This document shows positions 1 to 8,923 of a stretch of DNA of 64,000 nt, piece after piece. Positions within the stretch are counted from its first letter, which is position 1. Every line of letters starts with the position of its first letter. A model generated the notes under the pieces. That model made no database searches and was not told the DNA's origin. It saw only the letters and a list, made by a program, of their open reading frames with translations. Origin of the DNA: Aspidapion aeneum. Its lineage: Eukaryota > Arthropoda > Insecta > Coleoptera > Brentidae. The stretch is from the NCBI GenBank assembly GCA_963576565.1, contig OY755038.1, forward strand, positions 142,142,558 to 142,206,557, given 5' to 3'. The translations under genes and the position numbers were made by a program.

Positions 1-1098
1 CCAGGCACGTTTAAGGATGTTTTCTTCTACTATCAGTGAATCCCATTGTGCCCACAGTGATTTGAATATCATCCCTTGATTTTTTAATCGCAAAATAGGT
101 CCTACATCTTTGTCGTCAAGTTGTGTGGTTCTAATTGAAGCCGACATCCATTCTTCATCTGGTTCTAATTTTATCTGACGCACGTAGGTAATTCCTTCTT
201 TCTGGTCAATTATCCTGCAATGTTTACAATCTTCAGGGCAAGGTCTTCTCGACAATGCATCTGCATTATTATGCACCCTTCCCGCTCGGTGCTTAATTTG
301 ATAATGGTATTGTTGTAGCTTTTCTATCCATCTCGCGACTTGCCCCTCAGGTTGTTTCATTTTCATGAGCCACTGTAACGCAGCATGATCCGTTCTAATC
401 AGAAACTCTTGTCCGTAGAGGTATTTGTGAAAGTGATCTACGGATTTAATGATGGCTAGGAGCTCCTTTCTGGTAACACAATAATTTCTCTCTGGTTTGG
501 ATAGCTTCTTGCTGAAAAATTCGATGACCCGTTCTTCTCCATCTTGTACTTGGGAGAGTACTGCTCCTATGCCATCGTTGCTCGCATCAGTATCTAATAT
601 GAATTTACCTTTTGGAATAGGATATGCGAGAATCGGACTATAACATAATGCTGCTTTTAGTCTTCTAAATGCTTGGTCACAATCAGTATTCCATCTGTAA
701 GAAGCTTTATCTTCTGTAAGTCTATGTAATGGAGACGCTATTTTGGCGAGTCCTTCTACAAATCGTCTGTAGTATGTACACAGACCCAAAAAGCTTCTCA
801 ATTCATGTTTGTCACGAGGTTGAGGCCATTCTTTTATTGCTTGTAACTTCTTTTCGTCGGTATGGATGCCTTCTCGGGAAACGACGTGACCCAAGAACTC
901 AACTTTTTCTTGGAATAGAAAACATTTCTTTGAGTTTAGTTTAAGATTTGCGTTCCTGATGCTTGAAAATACTTCTCGTAAATTGTCTAGATGATCTTGA
1001 AATGATTTCCCCATTACTATGACATCATCCAAATAGACTAAGCAGGTTTTCCAAGTAAGGCCGCGCAGAACGACTTCCATTAGTCTTTCATAGGCCAA
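1..1098 (-). pseudogene. Gypsy pol: RT catalytic half plus RNase H
   Basis: The minus strand is open from about 1098 to base 1. It shows the RT catalytic motif VYLDD (about 1023-1040), the FLGLCTYYRRFV connection motif, and the RNase H start FILDTDAS (about 590-610) with LIRTDHAALQWL downstream. It ends before the integrase, in the linker following the RPCPEDCKHC region. It is joined to the preceding RT segment (1088-1363) by a frameshift. There, the usual stretch of about seven residues after MPFGL is missing and the frame changes, so this is a small out-of-frame deletion. Family assignment is secure from motif order; activity is excluded by the break. Confidence 0.88.
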
Positions 1099-1363
1099 AT
1101 GGCATCATATTAAACTGATAAAGTCCACTTCCAGCAGAGAATGCAGTCTTCTCTTTATCTCTTTCAAAGATTCCTACTTGCCAATTCCCACTTTTCAGGT
1201 CAAGAGTAGAAAACCAATATGATCCTGCCAACGTTGTTAATGTGTCGTCTATTCTTGGCAGTGGGTAACTATCTTTCTTGGTCACATCGTTAAGTTTCCT
1301 GTAGTCGACACAAAATCTAGTACTTCCATCCTTTTTAGTGACCACCCCACAGGAGATGACCAA
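1088..1363 (-). pseudogene. Gypsy pol: RT N-terminal segment
   Basis: This segment contains the RT fingers and palm start: [20 protein letters not shown], then [11 protein letters not shown] and MPFGL, in the usual Ty3/Gypsy order. The frame stops right after MPFGL because of the deletion at about 1098. At its 5' side (about 1345-1355) it overlaps the protease ORF in another frame. The sequence SNWSSPV of the upstream ORF should run directly into VTKKDGS here, which implies a one-base loss. It is a fragment of the same polyprotein as its neighbours. Confidence 0.85.
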
Positions 1364-2411
1364 TTACTTGATGACTCTTCAATAACACCGTCGCTGAGCA
1401 TTTTATTAATGAGATTGTGAACTTCTTCTTGTTTGGCCAATGGTAGTCTTCTTGGGGGCTGTCTTATCGGTTGGGCATCGCCAGTGTTGATGGAATGTTG
1501 AATAAGTTTTGTGCGTCCCGAACTACTCTTAGTTTCGAAGATATTACTTTGTTCTTCTATAAACTCTCTCGCTTTACTAAATTCTTCTGGAGTGAGATGT
1601 TGCCAAGTTGACTCAAATTGCTGAAGTACCTCCATTGGTAACTTGCTTTTATCCACGGAGGTTGGCTCTTCACATCTTGTTACTTTCTGTACTGGTTCAA
1701 ATAATGCTACCACCTCCCCCTTATTAATTTTGACACTATTTGGGAAAATATTGGCGACTCTAATCGGGATGTCTTTATCGGTTTTAACTAGTGACTTTGC
1801 AACGAGGTAGGTGTTGGGTGTATTCTGTTGGCTTATGAGTCCGACGCAGCTTGATGTTTTACTTTCTAGCCTCCCAAAAATTATGGTCTCACTGTTACCG
1901 ACAAGTCTTGTTGTACATACTGCCACGACCTTTATTGGTTCTTTTTTGAAGTGACTATTTGAGAAAATGAACTCTTCATTCCCAAATCTTAGGGTATTAA
2001 GTTTATTATCAAACGCAAATCCATGTTTACTTATCAAGTCCATTCCCAAAATAAATTCGTCTTCTATTTCGGCAACCAATACAGTGTGGCGAATCTTCAA
2101 TCTTCCCAGCTGTAGGTCTATGTCTGTCTGCCCCAATACGTCGGCGGATTCTCCAGTCACAGTCTTAAGTGTTATTTTCTTTTCTGTTGGTCGAATTTTA
2201 TATCTCGTTGCAATTTTGAACTTAAGCAATGATATGGCAGCACCAGTGTCTACTGTTATATTAACTTTTCTTCCATTAATAAGTCCGTCGATGTTAAGAC
2301 TGTCAGCAGTATGTTTTAAGCTGTTAATAGAGTAAATTTTGGGGGCTAAATTCCCATTAGCCAACACCCGCCCCTCTGCGTTGACTAGTTTTAGTTTTCC
2401 TGATCTCTTCT
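1345..2411 (-). pseudogene. Gypsy pol: aspartic protease and start of RT
   Basis: An open minus-strand frame reaches back to 2502, but the pol portion starts near 2411, where it overlaps the end of gag. The retropepsin active site VDTGAAISLL is near 2225-2255 and is followed by a second strand with FILGMDLI (about 2030-2055). The segment then leads into the linker before RT, with the motif QPPRRLPLAKQEEV near 1425-1470. The overlap with the gag frame fits a natural gag-pol frameshift, as known for Gypsy elements. The 3' end is frameshifted relative to the RT segment. Confidence 0.85.
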
Positions 2412-3316
2412 TCGGTACTCTGTCCCAGTAGATGGTGAGGGAGACCTCATTTGGACACGACAATCGCGTTGAATATGCCCTGTACGTCCGCATCTGAAAC
2501 ACTTTACATTTGGAGGGGATCGTCTGCTTTCTTTCAAAGAATCAATCTTCTTTATCAGTGATTAAAACAGTTGGTTTAGCGTTTTTAAGTTGACCTTCTC
2601 TCCAGTGCTCATTTCTTCTCCCTCCTGAATTGAAACAGCACTTACTTTTGGCCTGGACATATTATTTGATGATTCAATTTCAAGGGCTCGAATCAACACT
2701 TCACTGCTGTTATGGAAGCGTTCTCGACGAAGTAACTTTGCTAAGTCCATGTCTCGCAAGCCGTTAATAAAGCGATCTACCGTAAAGGGATCTCTGTAAT
2801 TTTCTGGCATTTCTGGGTAAGCCAAGTACATCAGCCTCCTGATATCCGCTTCATATTCTTGTAATGACTCCCCTGCTCTTTATTGTCGAATATTTAATTC
2901 TGACCAATGCAAATTTCGTAAATGTTCATCTCCATATCTTCTTTCTAAAGCTGCCACTAAAGCATTGTAACTCTGTTTTTGTTCCGCTGGAATAGACCGT
3001 AAAAGTCTAAGAGCAGCTCTAGCTTTTTCGTCATCGTCCCAACTATTTGCAGCGGCGGCAGCTTCAAATTGTTGTTTGTAGGTGGACCAGGAAGACGTAC
3101 CATCAAAATTTGGAGGCTTAATGTTTTGGTTGGACTTCACGACACATCCCTGAGCTTTTATTTTGTTGTGTTCTTTCTGAAGCTGTATAAGCTGTTTTGA
3201 CACATCCTGGAGCTTTTCTTCCACTGTTTGAAAAACTTCTTCTCTTACATTCTGTAGCTTGATCTCCACTTTTTCTTCAACATTCTGCAATTTGTTTTGT
3301 ACCGTTTCTTCTACAT
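2391..3316 (-). pseudogene. Gypsy gag: capsid-like region and zinc knuckle, two stops
   Basis: One minus-strand frame runs from the solo LTR at 3316 to a TAA at 2391-2393. It has a coiled-coil stretch rich in E, K and Q, then KPPNFDGTSSW (about 3100-3130), a Gypsy capsid signature. Next come the capsid C-terminal region and a single CCHC knuckle, CFRCGRTGHIQRDC, at about 2465-2506. Two in-frame stops, at 2880-2882 and 2562-2564, interrupt otherwise continuous homology; both are TAA, and the first could derive from a CAA codon. The N-terminus continues at 3795-4110 beyond the inserted LTR. Confidence 0.82.
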
Positions 3317-3789
3317 TGTTAGCTCCCGCTAAATTTCGCGGTTGTTTGTAAATTTTAAAACCACACAATTGGATGACGGACAGAGTACATTTTTCGCGCA
3401 TTTGGACATGCGCACCAACAATCAGTGAGATCCTTTTTTCGACCGCCTCGAGAAAATGGCGTGTTAATTTCTTTCTCCAACTATTTCAAATTTCTACACT
3501 TAAAAGTGCTCGATTTTGGTGTACTGAAGCATAGAACTAGAAACTTCAGCCCTTCAGCTACGTGGTGCCATCATTAGATCAAGACAGGGGCCCCTTGGAA
3601 CGTGGAGAAATTGGCTGCAAACTGGTGAGTGCTTTGTTTCTGATTTCCGTTGTTTGGTACCAACAATTAACCTATGGACCTTAATTATTTCTTGTTTTCA
3701 TATCAATATATTTATGTTTGTTCGCGCTTTCATTAATTAAAATATATACAGTCCATTGCAGTTATCGTTTTTCTAACTGCGGGCAAACA
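3317..3789 (+). mobile_element. BEL-1 solo LTR inserted in Gypsy gag
   Basis: It begins TGTTAGCTCCCGC and ends GCGGGCAAACA, so it has TG...CA termini. It matches the LTRs at 8233-8697, 14668-15136 and 62518-62964. It is flanked by the 5-bp direct repeat TACAT (3312-3316 and 3790-3794), the duplication size expected for BEL/Pao. No internal region remains, so it probably arose by LTR-LTR recombination after insertion. Removing it with one TACAT rejoins the coiled-coil repeat of the Gypsy gag. Confidence 0.9.
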
Positions 3790-3794
3790 TACAT

Positions 3795-4110
3795 CCTGCA
3801 ATTTGTTTTGTAACGTTCCTTCTACATTCTGCAATTTTTTTTGTACCTTTTCTTATACATTCTGCATTCTCATAGTTATTTCTTTCTTAAGATCTTTGGT
3901 TGCTGCCTTGAACTCTTCTCTTAGCTGTTCGGAATTGATCTTTATCTGATCGAAGTTTTCTTGCATGCCATCTAATGTCTGTCTCATATTGTTTTGGTTT
4001 TGTTCCATGGCCTGTTTCATATCGTTCTGGTTTTAAACTATTTGAGCTGCTAGAGCCTGCATCATTTTAGTTAGATCTTCCATCTTTGCTGCTATTTGTC
4101 TAGTAAGCAT
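3795..4110 (-). pseudogene. Gypsy gag N-terminal coiled coil
   Basis: The frame starts at ATG 4108-4110 (MLTRQIAAKMEDL) and encodes a long amphipathic helix with repeated blocks of the type NQNDMKQAMEQNQ and NMRQTLDGMQENFDQ. It then enters short repeats built on the theme LQNVEEK. Two in-frame stops (TAA near 4035, one near 3860) break it. The same coiled-coil theme resumes on the far side of the solo LTR at 3317-3789. This is the N-terminal domain of the Gypsy gag; the start was chosen as the first ATG in the frame after the leader repeats. Confidence 0.7.
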
Positions 4111-4119
4111 CAACTTTCT

Positions 4120-4840
4120 GACAAATCTCCCTAAACGTCTATCCTTGGGCTATAAAGTTAATGTCGCAGTCCGTTTTTCAATATCTCTTAGTTGTTTTGG
4201 TGTCGACTACCCACCCGTTACCGTTTTGAAGAATACCAAGGGTTTTTGTCACTTAGTTGAAGAAAAGTCGTCAGAAAAGTCTGGCAACACTGCCCTTTCG
4301 TCACTTACTATTTTCTCAAAACAGTGCAAATTAACTTCTGAGGAATTGAAAACTTCTAGTTTTGTAGCGGTCCGGAACAGTATGGTGATTTTTTGACATT
4401 TGTCTACTTGGATACTCTTGATAACGTTCTCTATGACCACTGTACAATCTTTGCAGTCGTTCAAAATCACGTGGTCTTCTTTGTGGGCAGTATTTAGTAC
4501 TAGACTACTAGGCAAATGTAGAAGTCGCTTTTTGATTATCTCTTTTGGTTCTCGAACAGATCGTCGTAGAATGTTATGGAATATTCTAGAAATTCTTTCC
4601 GATTCTTACTTTTGAAATAGCTAAGCTAATGTCGAAGTCGGTTTTTTTTGTATATCTCTTCTGGTTCTCAAATAGAACGTCGTAGAAAGTGATGGAATAT
4701 TCTATAAAATCTCTCTAATTATCAATTTTTGGACTATAAAGTTAATGTCGAAGTCGGTTCTCAAATATTTTTTTTTTTTGATTTTTAAATAAAACAATAT
4801 CAAACTTCTTCGAATATTCTGGAAAAATCACTTACTGCTC
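4120..4840 (-). repeat. Diverged roughly 100-bp tandem repeats in the Gypsy leader
   Basis: Related units recur at about 4145, 4515, 4620 and 4730. Shared phrases include ATAAAGTTAATGTCGAAGTC, ATATCTCTTCTGGTTCTC and GTGATGGAATATTCTA. They lie between the LTR/primer site and the gag start, so they form the untranslated leader. Between the first and second units a 300-bp segment that is not part of the repeat (4200-4510) is inserted. Confidence 0.6.
4249..4527 (-). CDS. Small ORF resembling a C-CAP / cofactor-C beta-helix, unidentified
   Basis: An open frame of about 88-92 codons lies inside the Gypsy leader repeats on the minus strand. There is no ATG: the reported start at 4515 is TTG, and the frame stays open into the flanking repeat. 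The peptide has regularly spaced cysteines and alternating hydrophobics (HVILNDCKDCTVVIE, then KSIQVDKCQKITI, then LEVFNSSEVNLHC). That pattern recalls the parallel beta-helix of CAP proteins and tubulin cofactor C. This is pattern resemblance only; it may be a captured host exon or an accessory element segment. The stop at 4249 is natural. Confidence 0.3.
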   Translation of the reverse strand, partial: RLLHLPSSLVLNTAHKEDHVILNDCKDCTVVIENVIKSIQVDKCQKITILFRTATKLEVFNSSEVNLHCFEKIVSDERAVLPDFSDDFSSTK

Positions 4841-4898
4841 TTCTGTCCAATTGTCCTAGCCGGTGGTACTATGTAAGGATAGTCTTTACACTATTTAG

Positions 4899-4916
4899 TT
4901 CTCACTTCTGACACCA
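4899..4916 (-). other. Primer-binding site, tRNA-Leu type (Gypsy)
   Basis: The minus strand reads TGGTGTCAGAAGTGAGAA two bases after the LTR end. From memory of tRNA sequences this is complementary to the 3' end of an animal tRNA-Leu (…CTTCTGACACCA). Position and the TGG start fit a minus-strand primer site. Confidence 0.65.
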
Positions 4917-4918
4917 AT

Positions 4919-5331
4919 TGTTACGGGTTCTCCACAACAATTAAAACTCGCAAATGTCAAAAACGATATGTCAATTTATTTCGACAAATTATGTACAACT
5001 ACTAATAACTCGCTAATAATTCACTAATTTAATCAACCTATTAACTTCGCGTTAACATCTAGCGATCACTACTGTTGGTTATCTTTTACTGCCCGATGCA
5101 CGACGTCCGGACCTATATATAGGGTCTGCCTACTATTCGAGAATTTTCTATCCTTGTTCGATTCAGGATTATACCACCCTTTTCTAGAACGCCGACCGTT
5201 CGCGCACCAGTTTGTCACAGATAACGCAACTAAAACCTAGACTAAGAATACAACCTTAAAATAAATCAACCTAAACTACACTAAACCTAAATAAATTCTA
5301 ACTAAAATTTAAATAACTTAAATTTGTAACA
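4919..5331 (-). repeat. Gypsy 5' LTR
   Basis: On the minus strand it starts TGTTACAAATT and ends CCCGTAACA, giving TG...CA ends with a 6-bp TGTTAC/GTAACA inverted repeat. It is directly followed by the primer site. The flanking target duplication cannot be tested because the other LTR lies outside the window. Confidence 0.8.
5113..5121 (-). promoter_or_regulatory. TATA box in the Gypsy LTR
   Basis: CTATATATAG within the LTR, in a GC-richer context (GGACCTATATATAGGGTC), is the only strong TATA-like motif in the LTR and is plausible as its core promoter. Confidence 0.45.
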
Positions 5332-5345
5332 CTATATTTCTATAG

Positions 5346-5760
5346 GTGTTCTGCTAATCTTATATAAAGTTAGCAAAACCCTTTTTTTAAAAAAAAACGG
5401 GCACGGAAATTTTTTTTGTTTTCACAACTAATTTACGGATAATTAGTAGCAAATTGTGCACTAAATTTTTTTTAGATATATCCTCTATATAAAGTTAGCA
5501 AAACACCATTCTTTTTTTTTTAAGTGGGACGGCAATTTTTTTCTTTACATTAACATTTTCAATTAATTTACGGATAGTTAACGGCAAATTGTGCGCTAAA
5601 ACTTTATATAAAGTTAGCAGAACACCATTTAAAATAAAAACGGGCACGGCAAATCTACAAACTAATTTACGGATAATTAACTGCAATTTATGAGCATATA
5701 ATTTTTTTCAATTTCCAAAGTTGTTCTGCTAACTTTATATACATCATATTATTTAGTAGG
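5346..5760. repeat. Three tandem repeats of about 120 bp with terminal GTTCTGCTAA motif
   Basis: Units starting near 5361, 5485 and 5605 share ATATAAAGTTAGCAAAAC, CGGGCACGGCAA, TAATTTACGGATAATTA and CAAATTGTGCGCTAAA. The array is bordered on both sides by GTTCTGCTAACTTTATATA-like sequence. At the left border this is itself an inverted repeat around TTATATAA. No coding potential. From 5760 to 5903 I see nothing recognisable. Confidence 0.7.
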
Positions 5761-5903
5761 TACTTATTTACTAATAACTACCTATCTAATAAAAATTATA
5801 ACAATAGTCTATGGATCTGATGACAAATACCCTAAAAATATTTCACTTCTGGTTACCAGTTAAAAATTTTCACTATGCTTGTCAATATACTACTACAAAA
5901 AAG

Positions 5904-6262
5904 TGTAGGGAGACACTCGATCATAGTTACTTTCCCCACCAACCTAATTTTTATTAAGTCTTTATTAAATTAAATCAGTTTACAACTTTTAACAAAACTA
6001 GTTACTAATTAGGCTTAAAGTACATTTGATATTTTCATAGCACAAAGTGAAGAAGTTACCTTATATAATAATGTATAAGGGACGTTTTATAATTTTGGTT
6101 TTGTATTGTGACAATGTTGTGATAGATAGTTTTTGATGTCAGTAATTTTGAAATAAATTGTAAACATCTTTACTCGACAAATTTTGTAATTATTTCATAT
6201 ATCGAAGCAGTATCACATTATTTTCGAATTCATCTTGACCAGTTGTCAAAATAGAATAACTA
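5904..6262 (+). repeat. Candidate Pao 5' LTR
   Basis: It starts TGTAGGGAGACACTCG, as Pao LTRs often do, and ends just before a primer-site-like sequence. No second copy exists in the window, and the 3' boundary (no clear CA) is approximate. Confidence 0.4.
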
Positions 6263-6264
6263 TT

Positions 6265-6281
6265 TGGAGGCCCCTGCGAGG
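6265..6281 (+). other. Primer-binding-site-like sequence (Pao)
   Basis: TGGAGGCCCCTGCGAGG lies just upstream of the gag start at 6303. It resembles the TGGAGGCCCC primer sites of Pao elements, possibly for tRNA-Thr; the tRNA identity is a guess. Confidence 0.4.
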
Positions 6282-6302
6282 TACTTGCTAAAAGGATTGC
6301 AA

Positions 6303-6790
6303 AATGAGCGAAGAGAGCCTGACATTGAATATCTTAAAAACAATTTTGATGAGTATGCAAATAAATCAGAAGAAATTTAGAATCAACCGAATCCGCATGA
6401 AGCTGTTGTTCAAGGTACATTCCGAACTTTTTCTACGATGAGTTAGAAGAAGAATCAAATAAGTTGTTGCATACAATGAAAACTGAAAAGAAAAGCAAAG
6501 ATGATATCGCAAGTATTATGAAACAATCTTTTGATAATATGAAACGCTTTAATAGCTTAGCTTATAGAGTAGAAAGTTTCGTTTCTTCAAAGACAATAGA
6601 GAAACCCAGTGCTGACTGTTCTGCCTCATCCAAATCCAAACTTCAATTACCAAAAATTGAACTAAATAAGTTTGGTGGTGAGATCAAGGATTGGTTACAG
6701 TTTTGGAGTATTTTTAAAAGAATACACGAAGATGAAGAAATGGAAAATAATGACAAGTTTGCGTATTTGTTACAATCAACAATACCATAA
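6303..6790 (+). pseudogene. Pao gag N-terminal part, frameshifted
   Basis: ATG at 6303 (MSEESLTLN) follows the leader. The frame breaks several times in the first 150 bases, with homology jumping between frames around 6385-6440. From about 6440 it is readable as DELEEESNKLLHTM, then a helical region and KLQLPKIELNKFGGEIKDW. That last phrase is the start of the DUF1759-type Pao gag domain. The frame ends at 6790, where homology moves to the frame of the next segment. Confidence 0.65.
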
Positions 6791-7820
6791 TCGAAAGCTA
6801 CTGATCGAAAGCTATCCACCAACAGGAGAAAATTATAGTAAGGCATTTGATAGTTTGAAATCTAGATTTGGTAGAGAAGACTTACTAATTGAATATTATG
6901 TGCGAGAACTATTAAAACTAGTCTTAAATAATCTTACCAATAAAACTAACAATTTAGCTGCATTATATGATAAAATGGAATCACAACTGAGAGCACTAGA
7001 AACTCTGGGAGTAACGACTGAAACCTGTTCGGCGATGCTCTATCCCTTACTAGAATCTTTCTTGCCAGAAGAAATACTAAGAACATGGCAAAGAAATATG
7101 GAGTTTTCTACAGCAGATCCTATTAAGATAAGATTAGAAAAACTCATGGCTTTCTTAAAACGAGAAGTTGAAAACGAAGAAAGGATTTCTTTAGCTACAA
7201 ATTTTGAAATGAAATCCAAAAAGAAAGAAATTGAAGACAAGCCCTCCATTTCGTCTGCAACTGGGTTACTGAATCAGGATGTCAAATGTAGTTTTTGCCG
7301 TAAAAATCACCTCAGTGCAACTTGTGAAGAGGCCTTAAGATTGACACTTGACTTGCAAAATGGATCCTGTTATCGATGTTTGAGACATGGTCATTTAGCC
7401 AGAAAATGCGCTTTATTTTCGAAGTTAAAATGCGAAAACTGTAGTGGTAAGCATGTAGCCATAATGTGTAGCGAAAACATGAAATCTGAATCTGTCAGAA
7501 ATGTTGTTATTCCAGAAATTTTGTCAGAACCGAATCAAGTAACCACTGGAATGGCTAATCATACTTACAAGCACGTATTTTTGCAAACTTTAGCTGTTAA
7601 CATCATATGTCAAAATAAGATGAAACGAATTAGAGTACTTATTGATACTGGATCTCAAAAGTCGTACATCTTGAAGAAAACTGCAGATGATATGTGTTTA
7701 GAAGTTTTGCGAGAAGAACAAATGATTCATGCCCTTTTTGGTGGTTATCAGTCTCAAGCAGTAATTCAATCAATTAGTCAGTTTAAGCGGTCAGTATTCG
7801 TGTTTATTGGAAACTTATGA
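6788..7820 (+). pseudogene. Pao gag (DUF1759), zinc knuckles and protease start
   Basis: An open frame continues the gag domain (ENYSKAFDSLKSRFGREDLL). Three cysteine motifs follow: CSFCRKNHLSATC, CYRCLRHGHLARKC and CENCSGKHVAIMC (about 7288-7472). The DUF1758-type aspartic protease core VLIDTGSQKSYIL is at about 7639-7677. The stop at 7818-7820 is a frameshift: homology continues in the 7807-8112 frame. The ATG at 6672 given by a plain ORF call lies in the wrong frame for the upstream part, so the useful start is the frame switch near 6788. Confidence 0.8.
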
Positions 7821-8232
7821 TCAGTCTGGTATTTGTGGAAATATTGCCTGCATTAACGATAGTTCTTGGAACGAAGAAATTAAAAAATTTGGCATTATTT
7901 TGACAGACATTGAAGATGGTCCTATAGAACTTTTGCTTGGTGCCGATATAGTTGGAAAATTATTTACTGGCAGCCGCCACGTTTTATCATGCGGACTGGT
8001 ACTAATGGAAACAAAATTAGGCTGGACCATTATGGGTGAAACTTCCTCAAATATAGAAGTGCCAAAATTTAGCTGTATGCATGTTAGCAGCATGTTGACC
8101 AATAATGCTTAACTTATACTGGAATCTCGAACTTCTTGGAATAAACGATCCAGTAAAAAAGTCAAACCGAATCGAAACTGAAAAATTGGCAATGACTTAT
8201 TTTACATCGACTGTACATTAGAATGAAGAATC
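7807..8232 (+). pseudogene. Pao protease C-terminal part and A17 linker
   Basis: This continues the protease domain, with ELLLGADIVGKLFTG and LGWTIMGE, both typical of DUF1758 in Pao elements. The frame stops at 8112. In another frame the homology carries on as LELLGINDPVKKS and up to NEES at the BEL-1 insertion point (8232), with one internal TAG. The reading resumes in the same frame at 15711. Confidence 0.72.
8228..8232 (+). repeat. Target-site duplication GAATC (left) of BEL-1
   Basis: GAATC at 8228-8232 is repeated at 15711-15715, immediately outside the outer LTR ends of the BEL-1 compound insertion. Confidence 0.9.
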
Positions 8233-8697
8233 TGTTATGTCCGCGGTTAGAAAAACGATAACTGCAATGGACTGTAAATATTTTAATTAAATGAAGCGCG
8301 AACAAACATAAATATATTGATACGAAATAATGAACAGGTCCATAGGTTAATTGTTGTGCCACACAACGGCAATCAGAAACAAAGGAACTCACTAGTTTGC
8401 AGCCAAATTTATCCACTTCCAAGGGGCCCCTTTTTGGATCTAATGATGTCACCACGTAGCTGAAGGGCTGAAGTTTCTAGTTCTATGCTTCAGTACACCA
8501 AAATCGAGCACTTTCAGGTGTAGATATTTGAAATAGTTGGAGAACGAAATTAACACGCCATTTCTCGAGGCGATTGACAAAGGATCTCCCTGGTTGTTGG
8601 TGCGCATGTCCAAATGCGCGAAATGCACTCTGCCCTTCATACAATTGTGTGGTTTTAAAAATATATAAACAACCGCGAAATTTAGCGGGAGCTAACA
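8233..8697 (-). repeat. BEL-1 3' LTR
   Basis: The minus strand starts TGTTAGCTCCCGC (8697) and ends GCGGACATAACA (8233). A purine-rich TTTTGGAGGGCAG lies just inside, at about 8702-8714, as expected for a polypurine tract. Confidence 0.9.
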
Positions 8698-8701
8698 TAA
8701 C

Positions 8702-8714
8702 TGCCCTCCAAAAC
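8702..8714 (-). other. Polypurine tract candidate of BEL-1
   Basis: The minus strand reads TTTTGGAGGGCAG four bases upstream of the LTR start. The identical sequence recurs beside the middle LTR at about 15141-15153. Confidence 0.55.
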
Positions 8715-8923
8715 ACACAATTTTAGAATCTCAACCGGACAGATATAGATATAAGAAAAAGGATCGACCGATATATATAAATGAATGAAAACAGATAAGT
8801 ATCGTAAGTTTATTTAAAGATAACGAAATCCCGAAAAAGGCAAAACAAACAAACAAAAAATTCAAAAAAAATAACGAAAAACCTATTGTAATACCCGGTA
8901 ATAGGTAGAAAATTAAATTACTT
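8715..8923 (-). other. BEL-1 3' untranslated stretch
   Basis: AT-rich sequence between the pol stop and the polypurine tract, duplicated almost exactly at 15154-15362. No ORF. Confidence 0.7.

Larger units (their letters stand above)
1..5331 (-). mobile_element. Ty3/Gypsy LTR retrotransposon, 5' portion, degenerate
   Basis: On the minus strand the order is LTR (4919-5331), primer site (about 4899-4916), leader repeats, gag (4110 to 2391), then protease, RT and RNase H up to base 1. The integrase and second LTR would lie left of the window. Gag and pol are in different frames, as in many Gypsy elements: the gag frame ends at a TAA at 2391-2393, shortly after the zinc knuckle, and pol is open in another frame across that point. 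The copy is dead: it has stop codons in gag, two frameshifts in RT, and a foreign solo LTR inside gag. Confidence 0.9.

Noticed and set aside
1967..2335. 122-codon plus-strand ORF
   Set aside because: Antisense shadow of the Gypsy protease region.
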